A DNA stretch of 41,859 nt from Lysobacteraceae bacterium (lineage in GTDB: Bacteria > Pseudomonadota > Gammaproteobacteria > Xanthomonadales > Xanthomonadaceae), in assembly GCA_024508915.1 (NCBI GenBank), contig JANINR010000054.1:1-41859 (forward strand), in the 5' to 3' direction. This document shows positions 23,701 to 33,267 of the stretch, piece after piece. The translations under genes were made by a program, and so were the position numbers. Numbering within the stretch: the first letter of the stretch is position 1; every line of letters begins with the position of its first letter. The notes beneath the pieces were generated by a model. The model had not been told where the DNA came from. It saw nothing but the letters and a program-made list of their open reading frames with translations, and ran no database searches.

Positions 23701-23761
23701 TTTCGGACCACAGCGTCCGTTGCGTCGCGCGATACGCGCCAACTTGGAAGTCAGTGCACGA

Positions 23762-25810
23762 ATGAGTCAACTCCAAAGTATCGAAGCAATCGAAAAGCGT
23801 TTGTGGAGCGCCGCCGACCTCCTGCGCGCCAATTCCGGACTGGCCAGCAACGAGTACTTCATGCCCGTGATGGGCCTGATCTTCCTGCGCCATGCCTACA
23901 GCCGCTATCTGGCCGTCAAGCCGCAGATCGAGGCGGGGCTGCCTAGCCGGGGCGGCAAGGTCCGCGCGCTGACCAAGGAGGACTTCAGCCAGCAGGGCGC
24001 CATCTTCCTGCGAGCGGAGGCCCAGTTCGAGTATCTGGTCGCCCTGCCGGATTCGGCCGACCGCGCGGCGGCCATCATCAATGCGATGGAGGGCATCGAA
24101 GCCGACTACGCCGCCCTGCGCGGGGTGCTGCCCAAGGCGGAATACCAGAAGATCGGCAACGACGACCTGGGCGAGCTGCTGCGCAAGCTCAACCCGGAGG
24201 AGCTCAAGACCGCCAACGGCGACATCTTCGGCCGCATCTACGAGTACTTCCTGACCCAGTTCGCCGACCAGGGCGCACACGACGGCGGCGAGTTCTTCAC
24301 GCCCATCTCCATCGTGCAGATGATCGCCAACCTGATCGAGCCGGAGCGCGGCAGCGTGCTGGATCCGGCCTGCGGCTCCGGGGGCATGTTCGTGCAGAGC
24401 GCCAACCTGGTGGAGCGCAACCACGGCGACCCCAGCAAGGCGCTGACCTTCTGGGGCATGGAGAAGAACGCCACCACCATCAAGCTGGCGCAGATGAACC
24501 TGGCCGTGCACGGGCTGCAGGGCAACATCGCCGAGGCCATCAGCTACTACAGCGACCCGCACGAGCTGGTGGGCAAGGCCGACTACGTGATGGCCAACCC
24601 GCCGTTCAACGTGGACGAGGTGGACGCGGAAAAGATCCGCAACGACCCGCGCCTGCCGTTCGGCCTGCCCGGCGTGAACAAGGCGGGCAAGGTCAGCAAC
24701 GGCAACTACCTGTGGATCTCCTACTTCTACAGCTACCTGTCCAAGCGCGGCCGCGCCGGCTTCGTGATGTCCTCGCAGGCGTCCAGCGCGGGGCGCGACG
24801 AAGCCAAGGTGCGCCAGAAGCTGGTGGAAACCGGCGACGTGGACGTGATGGTGGCCATCCGCGGCAACTTCTTCTACACCCGCACCGTGCCCTGCGAGCT
24901 GTGGTTCTTCGACAAGTCCAAGCCCGCGCAGCACCGCGACCACGTGCTGATGCTGGATGCCCGCAACGTCTACCGCAAGGTGACGCGCAAGATCTACGAC
25001 TTCAGCCCCGAGCAACTGGCCAACCTGACCAGCATCGTCTGGCTCTACCGCGGTCAGCAGGGCCGCTTCCTGGCGCTGGTGCGGGAGCATCTGCTTGCCA
25101 GCATCCAGGCCGCCCTGGCCAGCCAGGCCCCGCTGCGCGAGGCGTACGGGGCACTGGCCACATGGGCCAACCTGCTGCGCAGCCCGCTACAGGAAGGCGA
25201 CGCGCTCACGGCGCAGGTGGCGCTGGACGAGGCCGTCGCACAGTTCAACCGGGACTTCATGGCCTTCAACACCCAGGCCAATGCCGACGCCGTGGACGGG
25301 ATCCCGGACGGTGCAGGCAACACCGAGCTCCACGAAGCCGCAGCGCGGCTGGCGCGGCTGGCCGATGCCAGCCGCGACCTGGTCAAGGCGGTGGACCACC
25401 TCTACAAGCTGGCCGGGCATGCGCTGGACGCCAGGCAGGGCGATGCCAACAGTCGCGACCTCAACCGCCAGCGCAAGGCCGCGGACGAGGCCCGCCGGGC
25501 GGCGGTGGAGGCGCTGAAGCCGGTGCGCTATTTCCACCGGCAGGCGCTGTGGCTGCAGGAACGCTTCCCGGAGGCCGAGCTGCGCGATGTGCCAGGGCTG
25601 GTGAAGCGGGTCAGCCGCGCCGAGATCGAAGCCAACGACTGGTCCCTGACGCCCGGCCGCTATGTGGGCGTGGCGCCGGAGGAGGTGGACGAGGACTTCG
25701 ACTTCGAGGCTGCGCTGCGCGACCTCCATGTCGAGCTGACGGGCTTGAACGAGGAGGCGGTGGCGCTGGCGGCAAGGATTGCGCGCAACTTTGAGGAGCT
25801 TGGCGCGTGA
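23762..25810 (+). CDS. hsdM: Type I restriction-modification system, M subunit
   Basis: HsdM methylates adenine in the target sequence and, with HsdS, forms the modification enzyme. The 682-residue protein has an N-terminal helical domain (about 1-165), then an N6-adenine methyltransferase with SAM motif DPACGSGGMF (about residue 201) and catalytic NPPF (about 279). The C-terminal 200 residues after the methyltransferase are helical and charged, longer than in classic EcoKI HsdM (529 aa). The start at 23762 (MSQLQSIEAIEKRLW) matches the family; the open frame from 23678 has only non-ATG starts before it. hsdS begins inside the stop codon. Codon choice is more even than in neighbouring core genes, which points to transfer. 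Confidence 0.95.
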   Translation: MSQLQSIEAIEKRLWSAADLLRANSGLASNEYFMPVMGLIFLRHAYSRYLAVKPQIEAGLPSRGGKVRALTKEDFSQQGAIFLRAEAQFEYLVALPDSADRAAAIINAMEGIEADYAALRGVLPKAEYQKIGNDDLGELLRKLNPEELKTANGDIFGRIYEYFLTQFADQGAHDGGEFFTPISIVQMIANLIEPERGSVLDPACGSGGMFVQSANLVERNHGDPSKALTFWGMEKNATTIKLAQMNLAVHGLQGNIAEAISYYSDPHELVGKADYVMANPPFNVDEVDAEKIRNDPRLPFGLPGVNKAGKVSNGNYLWISYFYSYLSKRGRAGFVMSSQASSAGRDEAKVRQKLVETGDVDVMVAIRGNFFYTRTVPCELWFFDKSKPAQHRDHVLMLDARNVYRKVTRKIYDFSPEQLANLTSIVWLYRGQQGRFLALVREHLLASIQAALASQAPLREAYGALATWANLLRSPLQEGDALTAQVALDEAVAQFNRDFMAFNTQANADAVDGIPDGAGNTELHEAAARLARLADASRDLVKAVDHLYKLAGHALDARQGDANSRDLNRQRKAADEARRAAVEALKPVRYFHRQALWLQERFPEAELRDVPGLVKRVSRAEIEANDWSLTPGRYVGVAPEEVDEDFDFEAALRDLHVELTGLNEEAVALAARIARNFEELGA

Positions 25811-26859
25811 GTTGGAAAGAACGTCGTTTGGGCGACGTGCTGACGCTTAAGCGTGGCTACGATCTGCCCGAAGCACAGCGTAGGCCCGGAGATGTTCCGG
25901 TCATCTCGTCTTCCGGAATCACCGGATCGCACAACATGGCGATGGTCGCAGGGCCGGGTGTGGTGACGGGGCGATACGGAACGATGGGCGAAGTGTTCTA
26001 CGTCGAAGGCGACTACTGGCCGCACAACACCGCACTGTATGTCCGTGACTTCAAGGGGAACAATCCTCGTTTCATCGCGTACTTCTTGAAAAACGCGCTA
26101 CGTGGGACGAACAGCAACAAAGCTGCCGTCCCAGGCGTGAACCGCAATGATCTGCACGAACGTAAAGTCTGCTCGCCTGATCTCGAAACCCAAGGTCGCG
26201 TCGTCGAACAGTTATTGCCGATTGACGACCTAATCGAAAACAACCGCCGCCGCATCGCGCTGCTGGAGCAATCCGCCCGCCTGTTGTACCGCGAGTGGTT
26301 TGTGCATCTGCGCTTCCCCGGCCACGAGCACGTCAAGGTGGTGGATGGTGTGCCTGAGGGGTGGAAGAGGAAGCCACTCAAACAGATTGCAACGCTGAAC
26401 TACGGAAAAGCGCTGAAAGAGGAGATGCGCCAGCCCGGGCCTTACCCGGTCTACGGTTCAAGCGGCATCGTCGGCAGCCATATGGCGGGACTGACTTCTG
26501 GCCCGGGCATCATCGTTGGCCGCAAAGGGAATGTGGGAAGCGTCTACTGGTCGCCGGTCGCGTTCTTCGCAATAGATACGGTGTACTACATTAGTGTCGA
26601 GCAAAGCAGCCTGTACCTGTATTACGCGCTTCAGGACGCGCAGTTCATCAGCACGGATGTGGCCGTGCCCGGTTTGAATCGGGAATTTGCTTATAGCCGT
26701 CAACTGTTGGTTCCGGCGGATGACGTGCTTTCGGAATTTCTTGAGGCGGTGATGCCATTCCATAAGCAGATCGAAAAGCTCACCATGCTTAGCGAAAAGC
26801 TGCGTGAGGCGCGAGATTTGCTCCTCCCACGCCTAATGAGCGGCGAACTAGCGGTTTGA
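25807..26859 (+). CDS. hsdS: Type I restriction-modification system, specificity subunit
   Basis: HsdS sets the DNA sequence recognised by the complex. The 350-residue protein has two target-recognition domains: the first (about 1-150) with VPVISSSGITGSHN and NTALYVRDF, the second (about 190-320) with YPVYGSSGIVGSHMAG and AFFAIDTVYYI. Both share the G-S-H and GRxG pattern and so probably belong to one structural class. Helical spacers are ENNRRRIALLEQSARLLYRE in the middle and LREARDLLLPRLMSGEL at the end. The start is a GTG that overlaps the hsdM stop (GTGA). It is a little shorter than EcoKI HsdS. Base composition is visibly poorer in G and C than either neighbour, as usual for hsdS genes that exchange recognition domains. 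Confidence 0.93.
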   Translation: MSWKERRLGDVLTLKRGYDLPEAQRRPGDVPVISSSGITGSHNMAMVAGPGVVTGRYGTMGEVFYVEGDYWPHNTALYVRDFKGNNPRFIAYFLKNALRGTNSNKAAVPGVNRNDLHERKVCSPDLETQGRVVEQLLPIDDLIENNRRRIALLEQSARLLYREWFVHLRFPGHEHVKVVDGVPEGWKRKPLKQIATLNYGKALKEEMRQPGPYPVYGSSGIVGSHMAGLTSGPGIIVGRKGNVGSVYWSPVAFFAIDTVYYISVEQSSLYLYYALQDAQFISTDVAVPGLNREFAYSRQLLVPADDVLSEFLEAVMPFHKQIEKLTMLSEKLREARDLLLPRLMSGELAV

Positions 26860-26884
26860 TAGGCTGGGCACAGGGGGCTTCCGC

Positions 26885-29800
26885 ATGCCGTTGAACGAAG
26901 ACACGCTGGTCCAGCAGACCACCGCCGACTACCTGCGCGATGCGCTGGGTTGGCGCAGCGAGTACGCGTACAACACCGAGGTGCTGGGCCCGGAAGGCAG
27001 CTTCGGCCGCAAGAGCGAGCAGGAGGTGGTGCTGACCCGCATCTTGGGCGAGAAGCTGATCGCGCTGAATCCGGGCCTGCCCGACGCCGCTTACCGGGAC
27101 GCGCTGCGCCAGATCGTGGAGGTGGGCGCCGGCCTGCGCGGCATGGCGGCCAACCGCGAGAAATACCAGCTTATCCGCGACGGGGTGAAGGTCAGCTACC
27201 GCAAGCCCGACGGCACGCTGGAAGCGCGCACCCTGCGCGTGTTCGACTTCGACACCCCGGAGAATAACGACTTCTTGGCCGTGCGCGAGCTGTGGGTCAA
27301 GGGCGAGCTCTACCGCCGCCGGCCGGACATCATCGGCTTCGTCAACGGCATCCCGCTGCTGTTCATCGAATGCAAGACCATCCACAAGAACCTGCGCAAG
27401 GCCTTCGACCAGAACCTGAAGGACTACCAGGACACCATTCCGCACCTGTTCCACCACAACGCCTTCCTGTTGCTGGCCAACGGTAGCGAGGCCAAGGTCG
27501 GCGCGCTGGGCGGCAAGTACGAGCACTTCCACAACTGGAAGCGGCTGGAGGAAGCCGAGCCCGGCGTGGTGGACATGGAAACCCTGCTGAAGGGCGTCTG
27601 CGACAAGCGCAACTTCCTGGACCTGTTCGAGAACTTCATCCTGTTCGACGACGTGGGCGAGCGCACCATCAAGATCGTGGCGCGCAACCATCAGTTCCTG
27701 GGCGTGAACCGCGCCATCCGCGCCGTGGCCAACCGCGCGCAGAACCAAGGCAGGCTGGGCGTGTTCTGGCACACGCAAGGCAGTGGCAAGAGCTATTCGA
27801 TGCTGTTTTTCACCCGCAAGGTGCATCGGCGGGTGGGCGGCAACTACACTTTCGTCATCGTCACCGACCGCGACGATCTGGACGGCCAGATCTACAAGAC
27901 CTACGTGGGCTGCGGCGTGGTGGGAGAGGGGGACGACGCCCGCGCGGCCAGCGGCGCGCACCTGAAAGGCCTGCTGGGCCAGCACAAGGGCTACGTCTTC
28001 AGCCTGGTGCAGAAGTTCAACGAGCAGGTGGACCCGGACAACCCGTATTCGCGTCGCGACGACATCATCGTGATCAGCGACGAGGCGCACCGCACCCAGT
28101 ACGGCACGCTGGCGCTCAACATGCGCAACGCCCTGCCGGTCGCCAGCTACATCGGGTTCACCGGCACCCCGCTGATGGGCGACGACGAGGTGACGCGTCG
28201 GGTGTTCGGCGACTACGTTTCCACCTACGATTTCCGGCGCGCGGTGGACGACGGCGCCACCGTCCCGCTGTACTACGACGCCCGCGGCGAGAAGCTCAAG
28301 GTCGCCACCGACGACCTCAACCAGCGCATCGCCGACAAGCTGGCGGAGTTCGAGGAGGAGCTCAACGCCGACCCGGACGCGCAGCGGCGGCTGGAAGCGG
28401 CCATGGGCCGCGATTACTACGTCATCACCGCCGATGAGCGGCTGGACCGGATCGCCCGCGACTTCGTCCGGCATTACGCGGAGGGTTGGGAAAGCGGCAA
28501 GGCGATGTTCGTATGCATCGACAAGCCCACCTGCGTGCGGATGCACGGCCTAATCGAGAAATATTGGACCGAGCATATCCATGCGCTAACGGCGCAGAAG
28601 AAGCGCGAGACAAATGACCAGGCGCTGGCAGAGCGGTCCAGGCAGCTTAAGTGGATGGGCGAGACCCGCTTCGCAGTTATGGTCAGCGAGGAGCAGGGCG
28701 AGGTGGAGCGCTTCCGCCGGCTGGGGTTGGACATCCTGCCGCACCGCCGACTGATCAAGGAAGGCTGGAGCGTGCCGGGCTCGCCCAAGCCGCTGAGCAT
28801 GGAGGATGCCTTCAAGAAGGCCGACCACCCGTTCCGCGTGGCGATTGTCTGCGCGATGTGGATGACGGGCTTCGACGTGCCCACGCTGGGCACGCTTTAC
28901 CTAGACAAGCCACTGAAGGCGCACACCCTGATGCAGGCCATCGCCCGTGCCAACCGCGTGGCGGAGGGCAAGACCAACGGCCTGATCGTGGACTACTGCG
29001 GGATCCTGAAGAATCTGAGGCGCGCGCTGGCCACCTTCGCCGGGGCGACGCGTGAGGGCGACACCGGCGGCGATGGCTTGGACCCCGCGCAGCCCGAGGA
29101 GAGGCTGCTGGACCTGTTGGACGGGGCCCTGTCCGAGGTGACGGTATGGCTGAGTCAGCGGCAGGTGCCGCTGTCCGCGATCGTGGACAGCACCGGCTTC
29201 CAGCGCAACAAGGCGATCCTGGACACCAAGGAGTCGATCAACGAGAACGACGAGACCCGCAAACGCTTCGAGCTGATGGCGCGTGCGGTACTGGGCCGCT
29301 TCAAGTCTTGCGTGCATGTGGCCGGTGTCAACGAGCGGCGCGCTCGCGTGGATGCCGTGGCGATCCTCTATAAGAGCCTGCGGGCGGACGTCGCGCAGGC
29401 GGACATCAGCCACATCCTCCTGGCCCTACGAGAGGAGGTGAACCAGGCCATCGTGGCGGCGGATGCCAAGGCCGCGCCGGCGGGCACGCCTGCAGTGGCG
29501 GAAGAGCGCCTCTTCGACATCAGCAAGATCGACTTCGCCAAGCTTCTCACGGAGTTCCAGCGTAGCGGCCGCAAGCAGACCACGGTGCAAAGCCTGAAGG
29601 CGGCCATCGAGTCGCGCCTGGCCGGGTTGCTGGCCATGAATCCGGGCCGTAAGGACTACCAGGAGAAGTACGAGCAGATCGTGGCCGACTACAATCGCGA
29701 GGTGGACCGGGCCACCATCGAAGCCACGTTCCAACAGCTGCTGCTGCTCAGTCAGGCCTTGAGCGCCGAGGAGCGGAGGGCGGTCGAGCTAGGCATGGAT

Positions 29801-30118
29801 GAAGAGACCTTGGCGTTGTTCGATCTTCTTCGGAAGCCTGATCTTGATGCCGCTAGCATCGAGAAACTGAAGTTGGTTGCGCAGGGCTTGCTGGAAACGC
29901 TGAAAGCACGCTTGACAGAGATCGCGGACTGGCAGGCCACGGAAGCCAACCAGGACAGTGTTCGTGTGACGATCCACGACTACCTGTATGCGGACGCTAC
30001 AGGTTTGCCAATTACGCTTTACGACGAGGCAGAGGTCGATACTTTGGCGGATGAGGTTTTCCGTCATGTCTGGCGCGCATACCCGACCCTTCCGTCGCCG
30101 CTTTTCTCAGGTCATTGA
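26885..30118 (+). CDS. hsdR: Type I restriction-modification system, R subunit
   Basis: HsdR is the ATP-driven translocase and nuclease of the complex. The 1077-residue protein has an N-terminal PD-(D/E)xK nuclease with the Glu-x-Lys in FIECKTI (about 161-166), helicase motif I TQGSGKSYSM (about 297-303), DEAH in VISDEAHRTQY (about 399), motif III-like GFTGTPLMG and motif VI-like IARANRVAEGK. A long helical C-terminal domain ends it. The start at 26885 is 25 bp after hsdS. The last few hundred bases are less GC-rich than the middle. The TMEM175-type gene begins 2 bp after the stop. Order M-S-R is normal for many type I systems. Confidence 0.95.
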   Translation: MPLNEDTLVQQTTADYLRDALGWRSEYAYNTEVLGPEGSFGRKSEQEVVLTRILGEKLIALNPGLPDAAYRDALRQIVEVGAGLRGMAANREKYQLIRDGVKVSYRKPDGTLEARTLRVFDFDTPENNDFLAVRELWVKGELYRRRPDIIGFVNGIPLLFIECKTIHKNLRKAFDQNLKDYQDTIPHLFHHNAFLLLANGSEAKVGALGGKYEHFHNWKRLEEAEPGVVDMETLLKGVCDKRNFLDLFENFILFDDVGERTIKIVARNHQFLGVNRAIRAVANRAQNQGRLGVFWHTQGSGKSYSMLFFTRKVHRRVGGNYTFVIVTDRDDLDGQIYKTYVGCGVVGEGDDARAASGAHLKGLLGQHKGYVFSLVQKFNEQVDPDNPYSRRDDIIVISDEAHRTQYGTLALNMRNALPVASYIGFTGTPLMGDDEVTRRVFGDYVSTYDFRRAVDDGATVPLYYDARGEKLKVATDDLNQRIADKLAEFEEELNADPDAQRRLEAAMGRDYYVITADERLDRIARDFVRHYAEGWESGKAMFVCIDKPTCVRMHGLIEKYWTEHIHALTAQKKRETNDQALAERSRQLKWMGETRFAVMVSEEQGEVERFRRLGLDILPHRRLIKEGWSVPGSPKPLSMEDAFKKADHPFRVAIVCAMWMTGFDVPTLGTLYLDKPLKAHTLMQAIARANRVAEGKTNGLIVDYCGILKNLRRALATFAGATREGDTGGDGLDPAQPEERLLDLLDGALSEVTVWLSQRQVPLSAIVDSTGFQRNKAILDTKESINENDETRKRFELMARAVLGRFKSCVHVAGVNERRARVDAVAILYKSLRADVAQADISHILLALREEVNQAIVAADAKAAPAGTPAVAEERLFDISKIDFAKLLTEFQRSGRKQTTVQSLKAAIESRLAGLLAMNPGRKDYQEKYEQIVADYNREVDRATIEATFQQLLLLSQALSAEERRAVELGMDEETLALFDLLRKPDLDAASIEKLKLVAQGLLETLKARLTEIADWQATEANQDSVRVTIHDYLYADATGLPITLYDEAEVDTLADEVFRHVWRAYPTLPSPLFSGH

Positions 30119-30120
30119 CC

Positions 30121-30713
<593 letters not shown>

Positions 30714-30717
<4 letters not shown>

Positions 30718-31022
30718 GCCGGGCCAGCGGCAAGCACCGGGGGGCCGCTTCCGTCGAGTTCTTCGACGTGGACGACCAATCGTATCTTGACTGGGTGCAA
30801 AGTCATCCCGAGGGATACATCGCTAACGTGGATCGAATGGTCAAGGTGCCCGACTATCCGATGATCCACCGGGCGACCCACGGTCTGTTGTCCAGTGCCA
30901 AGATCGGGAACTTCACTGCCGGCGACTACGTAAAGTATTGCTCAACCGACCTAGACGCCTTGAGGGCGTGGGTGGAATTTGTCTGCGGAAGAGTGGCGAC
31001 TCGCTGCGGACAGTGTATGTAA
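30714..31022 (+). CDS. Uncharacterised 102-residue protein next to the DUF262 gene
   Basis: A small soluble protein with no signal or membrane segment. It contains the pattern DDQSYLDWVQSHPEGYIAN, then IHRATHGLL, then DYVKYCSTDLDALRAWVEF. From memory, a like arrangement (Y-L-x-W, H/N-P-x-G-Y, H-R-A, K-x-C-S-x-D-x-x-x-L-x-x-W) recurs in small proteins or domains in defence-type neighbourhoods, but I cannot name it. The ATG overlaps the TMEM175 stop, and the next gene begins 16 bp after its stop, so it is likely co-translated with the DUF262 protein. It has Cys residues near its end (CGQC). No function can be assigned. Confidence 0.65.
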
Positions 31023-31038
31023 GGGGGGATGAATTGCC

Positions 31039-32757
31039 ATGGCGAAGGTAGAGGCTACGGTTGAAGAGCTGGTCAGCATGATCGAAGGCGGCCGCTTGCG
31101 CCTACCCGAGATGCAGAGGCGATACGTATGGCGTTCCCCGAGGGTGAGGGACCTGATGGATTCGCTCTACCGAGGCTATCCGTCTGGAGCGATTCTGCTT
31201 TGGGAAACGGGCGAAGACGTGCCTCTCCAAGAGTTTGCGATCGCGCAGCAGGCCAATCCTTACAAGACCACGCAGTTGCTGCTGGATGGGCAACAACGAT
31301 TGACGTCACTGTCCGCCGTTATCCGCGGCGAGTCGGTGAAGGTCCGTGGCCGCAAACGCCCCATCGATTTGCTTTTCAACCTGGAACATCCAGACAAGCT
31401 CGCGTTCGTGACGGAAGTCGATGAGGACGCGGACGTGGACGAGGATGGCGCAGACTCGGACGACGACGCGGATTCGAGTGCGGACGAGTTGATGCAGCGG
31501 TTCAACAAGATGGCGTTCGTCGTGTCAACGCGCAAGCTGGAGCAACTGCCACACTGGGTGAAGGTGTCGGATGTGTTCAAAAGCACTAGCGACCGCGAGT
31601 TTCTACGCAAGGCCGGGGTAACGGATCTGGACGATCCTCGCGCCGAAAAGTACAGCCAGCGACTAGCTAGACTTCGCAATATCAGGAAGTATTCATATCG
31701 CATGGATGTGCTTGAGAGTTCGATGGGCTACGACGAAGTGACGGAGATCTTTGTTCGCGTCAATTCTCTAGGAGCAAAGCTGCGCAGTTCGGACCTCGCG
31801 CTGGCGCAGATCACGGCGAAATGGCGCAACTCACTCGCGGAGTTCCAGTCCTTCCAGCAGTCTTGCGCTCAACTCGGATTCGATCTGGACCTGGGCATCC
31901 ATCTGAAAAACATGGTGGCGTTCGCTACCGGGCAATCTCGGTTCCAGACCGTGGGTGGTTTGGGAGTGGACGCGCTTCAGGCGGCTTGGAAGGAATGTCG
32001 GCGCGGCATGGAGTTCGCGCTGAACTTCATGCGTAGCAACGCGGGGGTTACCAGCCCTGCATTGCTGTCTTCGCCGTTCATCCTGATCGCAATCGCGTAT
32101 TTCGGCCACAAGCGCGAATACGCTCTGACGCCAGACGAGTCGGCCCGCCTGCGCTACTGGACCTTGGTCGCCAATGCCAAGGGCCGGTTCTCCCGTGGGT
32201 CGAGCGAGACCATCCTCGACCAGGATCTGGCTTCCCTGCGGCAAGGAGGTGGAACGCGCGAGATGATTGATCGCCTGCGACTTCAGTTCGGCCGACTCGA
32301 CATCACGCCTGAAGAGCTGGAGGGGCGTAACCAGCGCAGCGCGCTCTTCAAGACCATGTTTCTCGCATTCCGCGCTGCCAAGGCCACGGACTGGCGATCC
32401 AGTCTGCAGATTTCTCTGGACCACAAAGGAGTGCAGGATCGGTTGCAGTTCCACCATATCTTTCCGAAGGCGTTGCTACGGGCCGCCGGCCGCGCCCCGC
32501 GCGAAGCCGACGATATCGCGAATCTGTCCTTCATCTCGGGCAAGACCAACCGACAAATAAGCGATCAGGCTCCTGCAAAATACTTGGCAAAGTACATTGC
32601 AGGAACGCATTTTGAGCCCTTCGACGCCCAATGCATCCCAATAGAGCCGTCAGTATTGGAGACCGAAGCGTACCCCTTGTTCTTGCAACGACGGCGCAAG
32701 CTCGTCGCTGCTCGCCTGAACGAATTTTTGGGTCACGAAGTTGCTGCGGGAAGCTGA
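31039..32757 (+). CDS. DUF262/GmrSD-like restriction protein
   Basis: A 572-residue protein with both parts of a GmrSD-type system, in which DUF262 (GmrS) is a ParB-like NTPase domain and DUF1524 (GmrD) an HNH-type nuclease that attacks modified phage DNA. The N-terminal part has RLPEMQRRYVWRSPRVRDLMDSL and LLLDGQQRLTSLSA, the DGQQR motif of DUF262. The C-terminal part has LQFHHIFPKALLR and later NLSFISGKTNRQIS, the His-x-x-x-Pro and Asn pattern of the HNH domain. An acidic insert (DEDADVDEDGADSDDDAD, about residues 129-146) lies after the NTPase motif. Some DUF262 proteins have other roles, so type IV restriction is a likely but not proven function. The start follows GGGGGGATG-type purine-rich sequence. 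Confidence 0.85.
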   Translation: MAKVEATVEELVSMIEGGRLRLPEMQRRYVWRSPRVRDLMDSLYRGYPSGAILLWETGEDVPLQEFAIAQQANPYKTTQLLLDGQQRLTSLSAVIRGESVKVRGRKRPIDLLFNLEHPDKLAFVTEVDEDADVDEDGADSDDDADSSADELMQRFNKMAFVVSTRKLEQLPHWVKVSDVFKSTSDREFLRKAGVTDLDDPRAEKYSQRLARLRNIRKYSYRMDVLESSMGYDEVTEIFVRVNSLGAKLRSSDLALAQITAKWRNSLAEFQSFQQSCAQLGFDLDLGIHLKNMVAFATGQSRFQTVGGLGVDALQAAWKECRRGMEFALNFMRSNAGVTSPALLSSPFILIAIAYFGHKREYALTPDESARLRYWTLVANAKGRFSRGSSETILDQDLASLRQGGGTREMIDRLRLQFGRLDITPEELEGRNQRSALFKTMFLAFRAAKATDWRSSLQISLDHKGVQDRLQFHHIFPKALLRAAGRAPREADDIANLSFISGKTNRQISDQAPAKYLAKYIAGTHFEPFDAQCIPIEPSVLETEAYPLFLQRRRKLVAARLNEFLGHEVAAGS

Positions 32758-32847
32758 GATCCGAAGCAATGCAGTTCCGAACGACGGGTTTGTGGCGTTC
32801 CTTGTATGTAAGCATTGCTGCGGTGTTCATTGGCGTTGGAGGCGAAG

Positions 32848-33180
32848 ATGCGAAGTGCTCTGATCGACGACTCGCTGTGGTTCTGGCACAAGGATGGACG
32901 CCGCTTATATCCATGGCGGCGTCACTCCAGCTACCACGGACTGCGAAGCTTGTGGGTGTCTGATGGGTCGAACCATATTCGTGACGCCATCGCGATCGAT
33001 TCCGTCGGTGATCTGATTCGCGAGGTATTTGGCCGGGGACGCAGCGTGTGGCTGTTCGATGGCGGAGTGCCGGGGCGCGGAGGGCTGTACCGGTTCGGTC
33101 ATGACGCCGTTGTTTCTTGGGGTGCGGTCCCCGATGTCGCTCATTTAGCTCATTCGGCGGGCGCGCCTGCACCACGATAG
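32848..33180 (+). CDS. Hypothetical 110-residue protein
   Basis: A small protein with many aromatic residues (WFWHKDGRRLYPWRRHSSYH near the N terminus) and no signal peptide. Its ATG at 32848 follows GGAGGCG, a good Shine-Dalgarno. I do not recognise a family. It lies between the DUF262 gene and the core LuxR-type regulator, at the right edge of the accessory island. Overlapping frames on both strands are also open here, so it might be a chance frame; the ribosome-binding site and a plausible amino-acid composition favour a real gene. Confidence 0.4.
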   Translation: MRSALIDDSLWFWHKDGRRLYPWRRHSSYHGLRSLWVSDGSNHIRDAIAIDSVGDLIREVFGRGRSVWLFDGGVPGRGGLYRFGHDAVVSWGAVPDVAHLAHSAGAPAPR

Positions 33181-33240
33181 CTGCGCGCCCCCAAAAAGCC
33201 TCTGGAGCAAATGCGGCAAGCTGGGCCCCGTCTGATTCGC

Positions 33241-33246
33241 TATTCT
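33241..33246 (+). promoter_or_regulatory. -10 box of the LuxR-type regulator
   Basis: TATTCT (four of six consensus bases) ends 6 nt before GTG at 33253 and 21 nt before TTG at 33268. If the first codon is used, the mRNA is leaderless; if the second, the leader is about 15 nt with AAAGGA as ribosome-binding site. Confidence 0.4.
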
Positions 33247-33267
33247 GGCGTCGTGGAAAGGAACACA

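Noticed and set aside
23678-23761. HsdM start at 23678
   Set aside because: It would be TTG with no ribosome-binding site, lies before the -10 box at 23695, and adds a stretch not seen in HsdM proteins. The ATG at 23762 fits the family.
26458-28546. Long minus-strand frames opposite hsdS and hsdR
   Set aside because: Antisense shadows of a clear HsdS and HsdR; rich in Val, Ala, Gln and His with no domain.
32769-32963. 65-codon plus-strand frame MQFRTTGLWRSLYVS... overlapping the orphan gene
   Set aside because: It has no Shine-Dalgarno and overlaps the better-supported frame from 32848.
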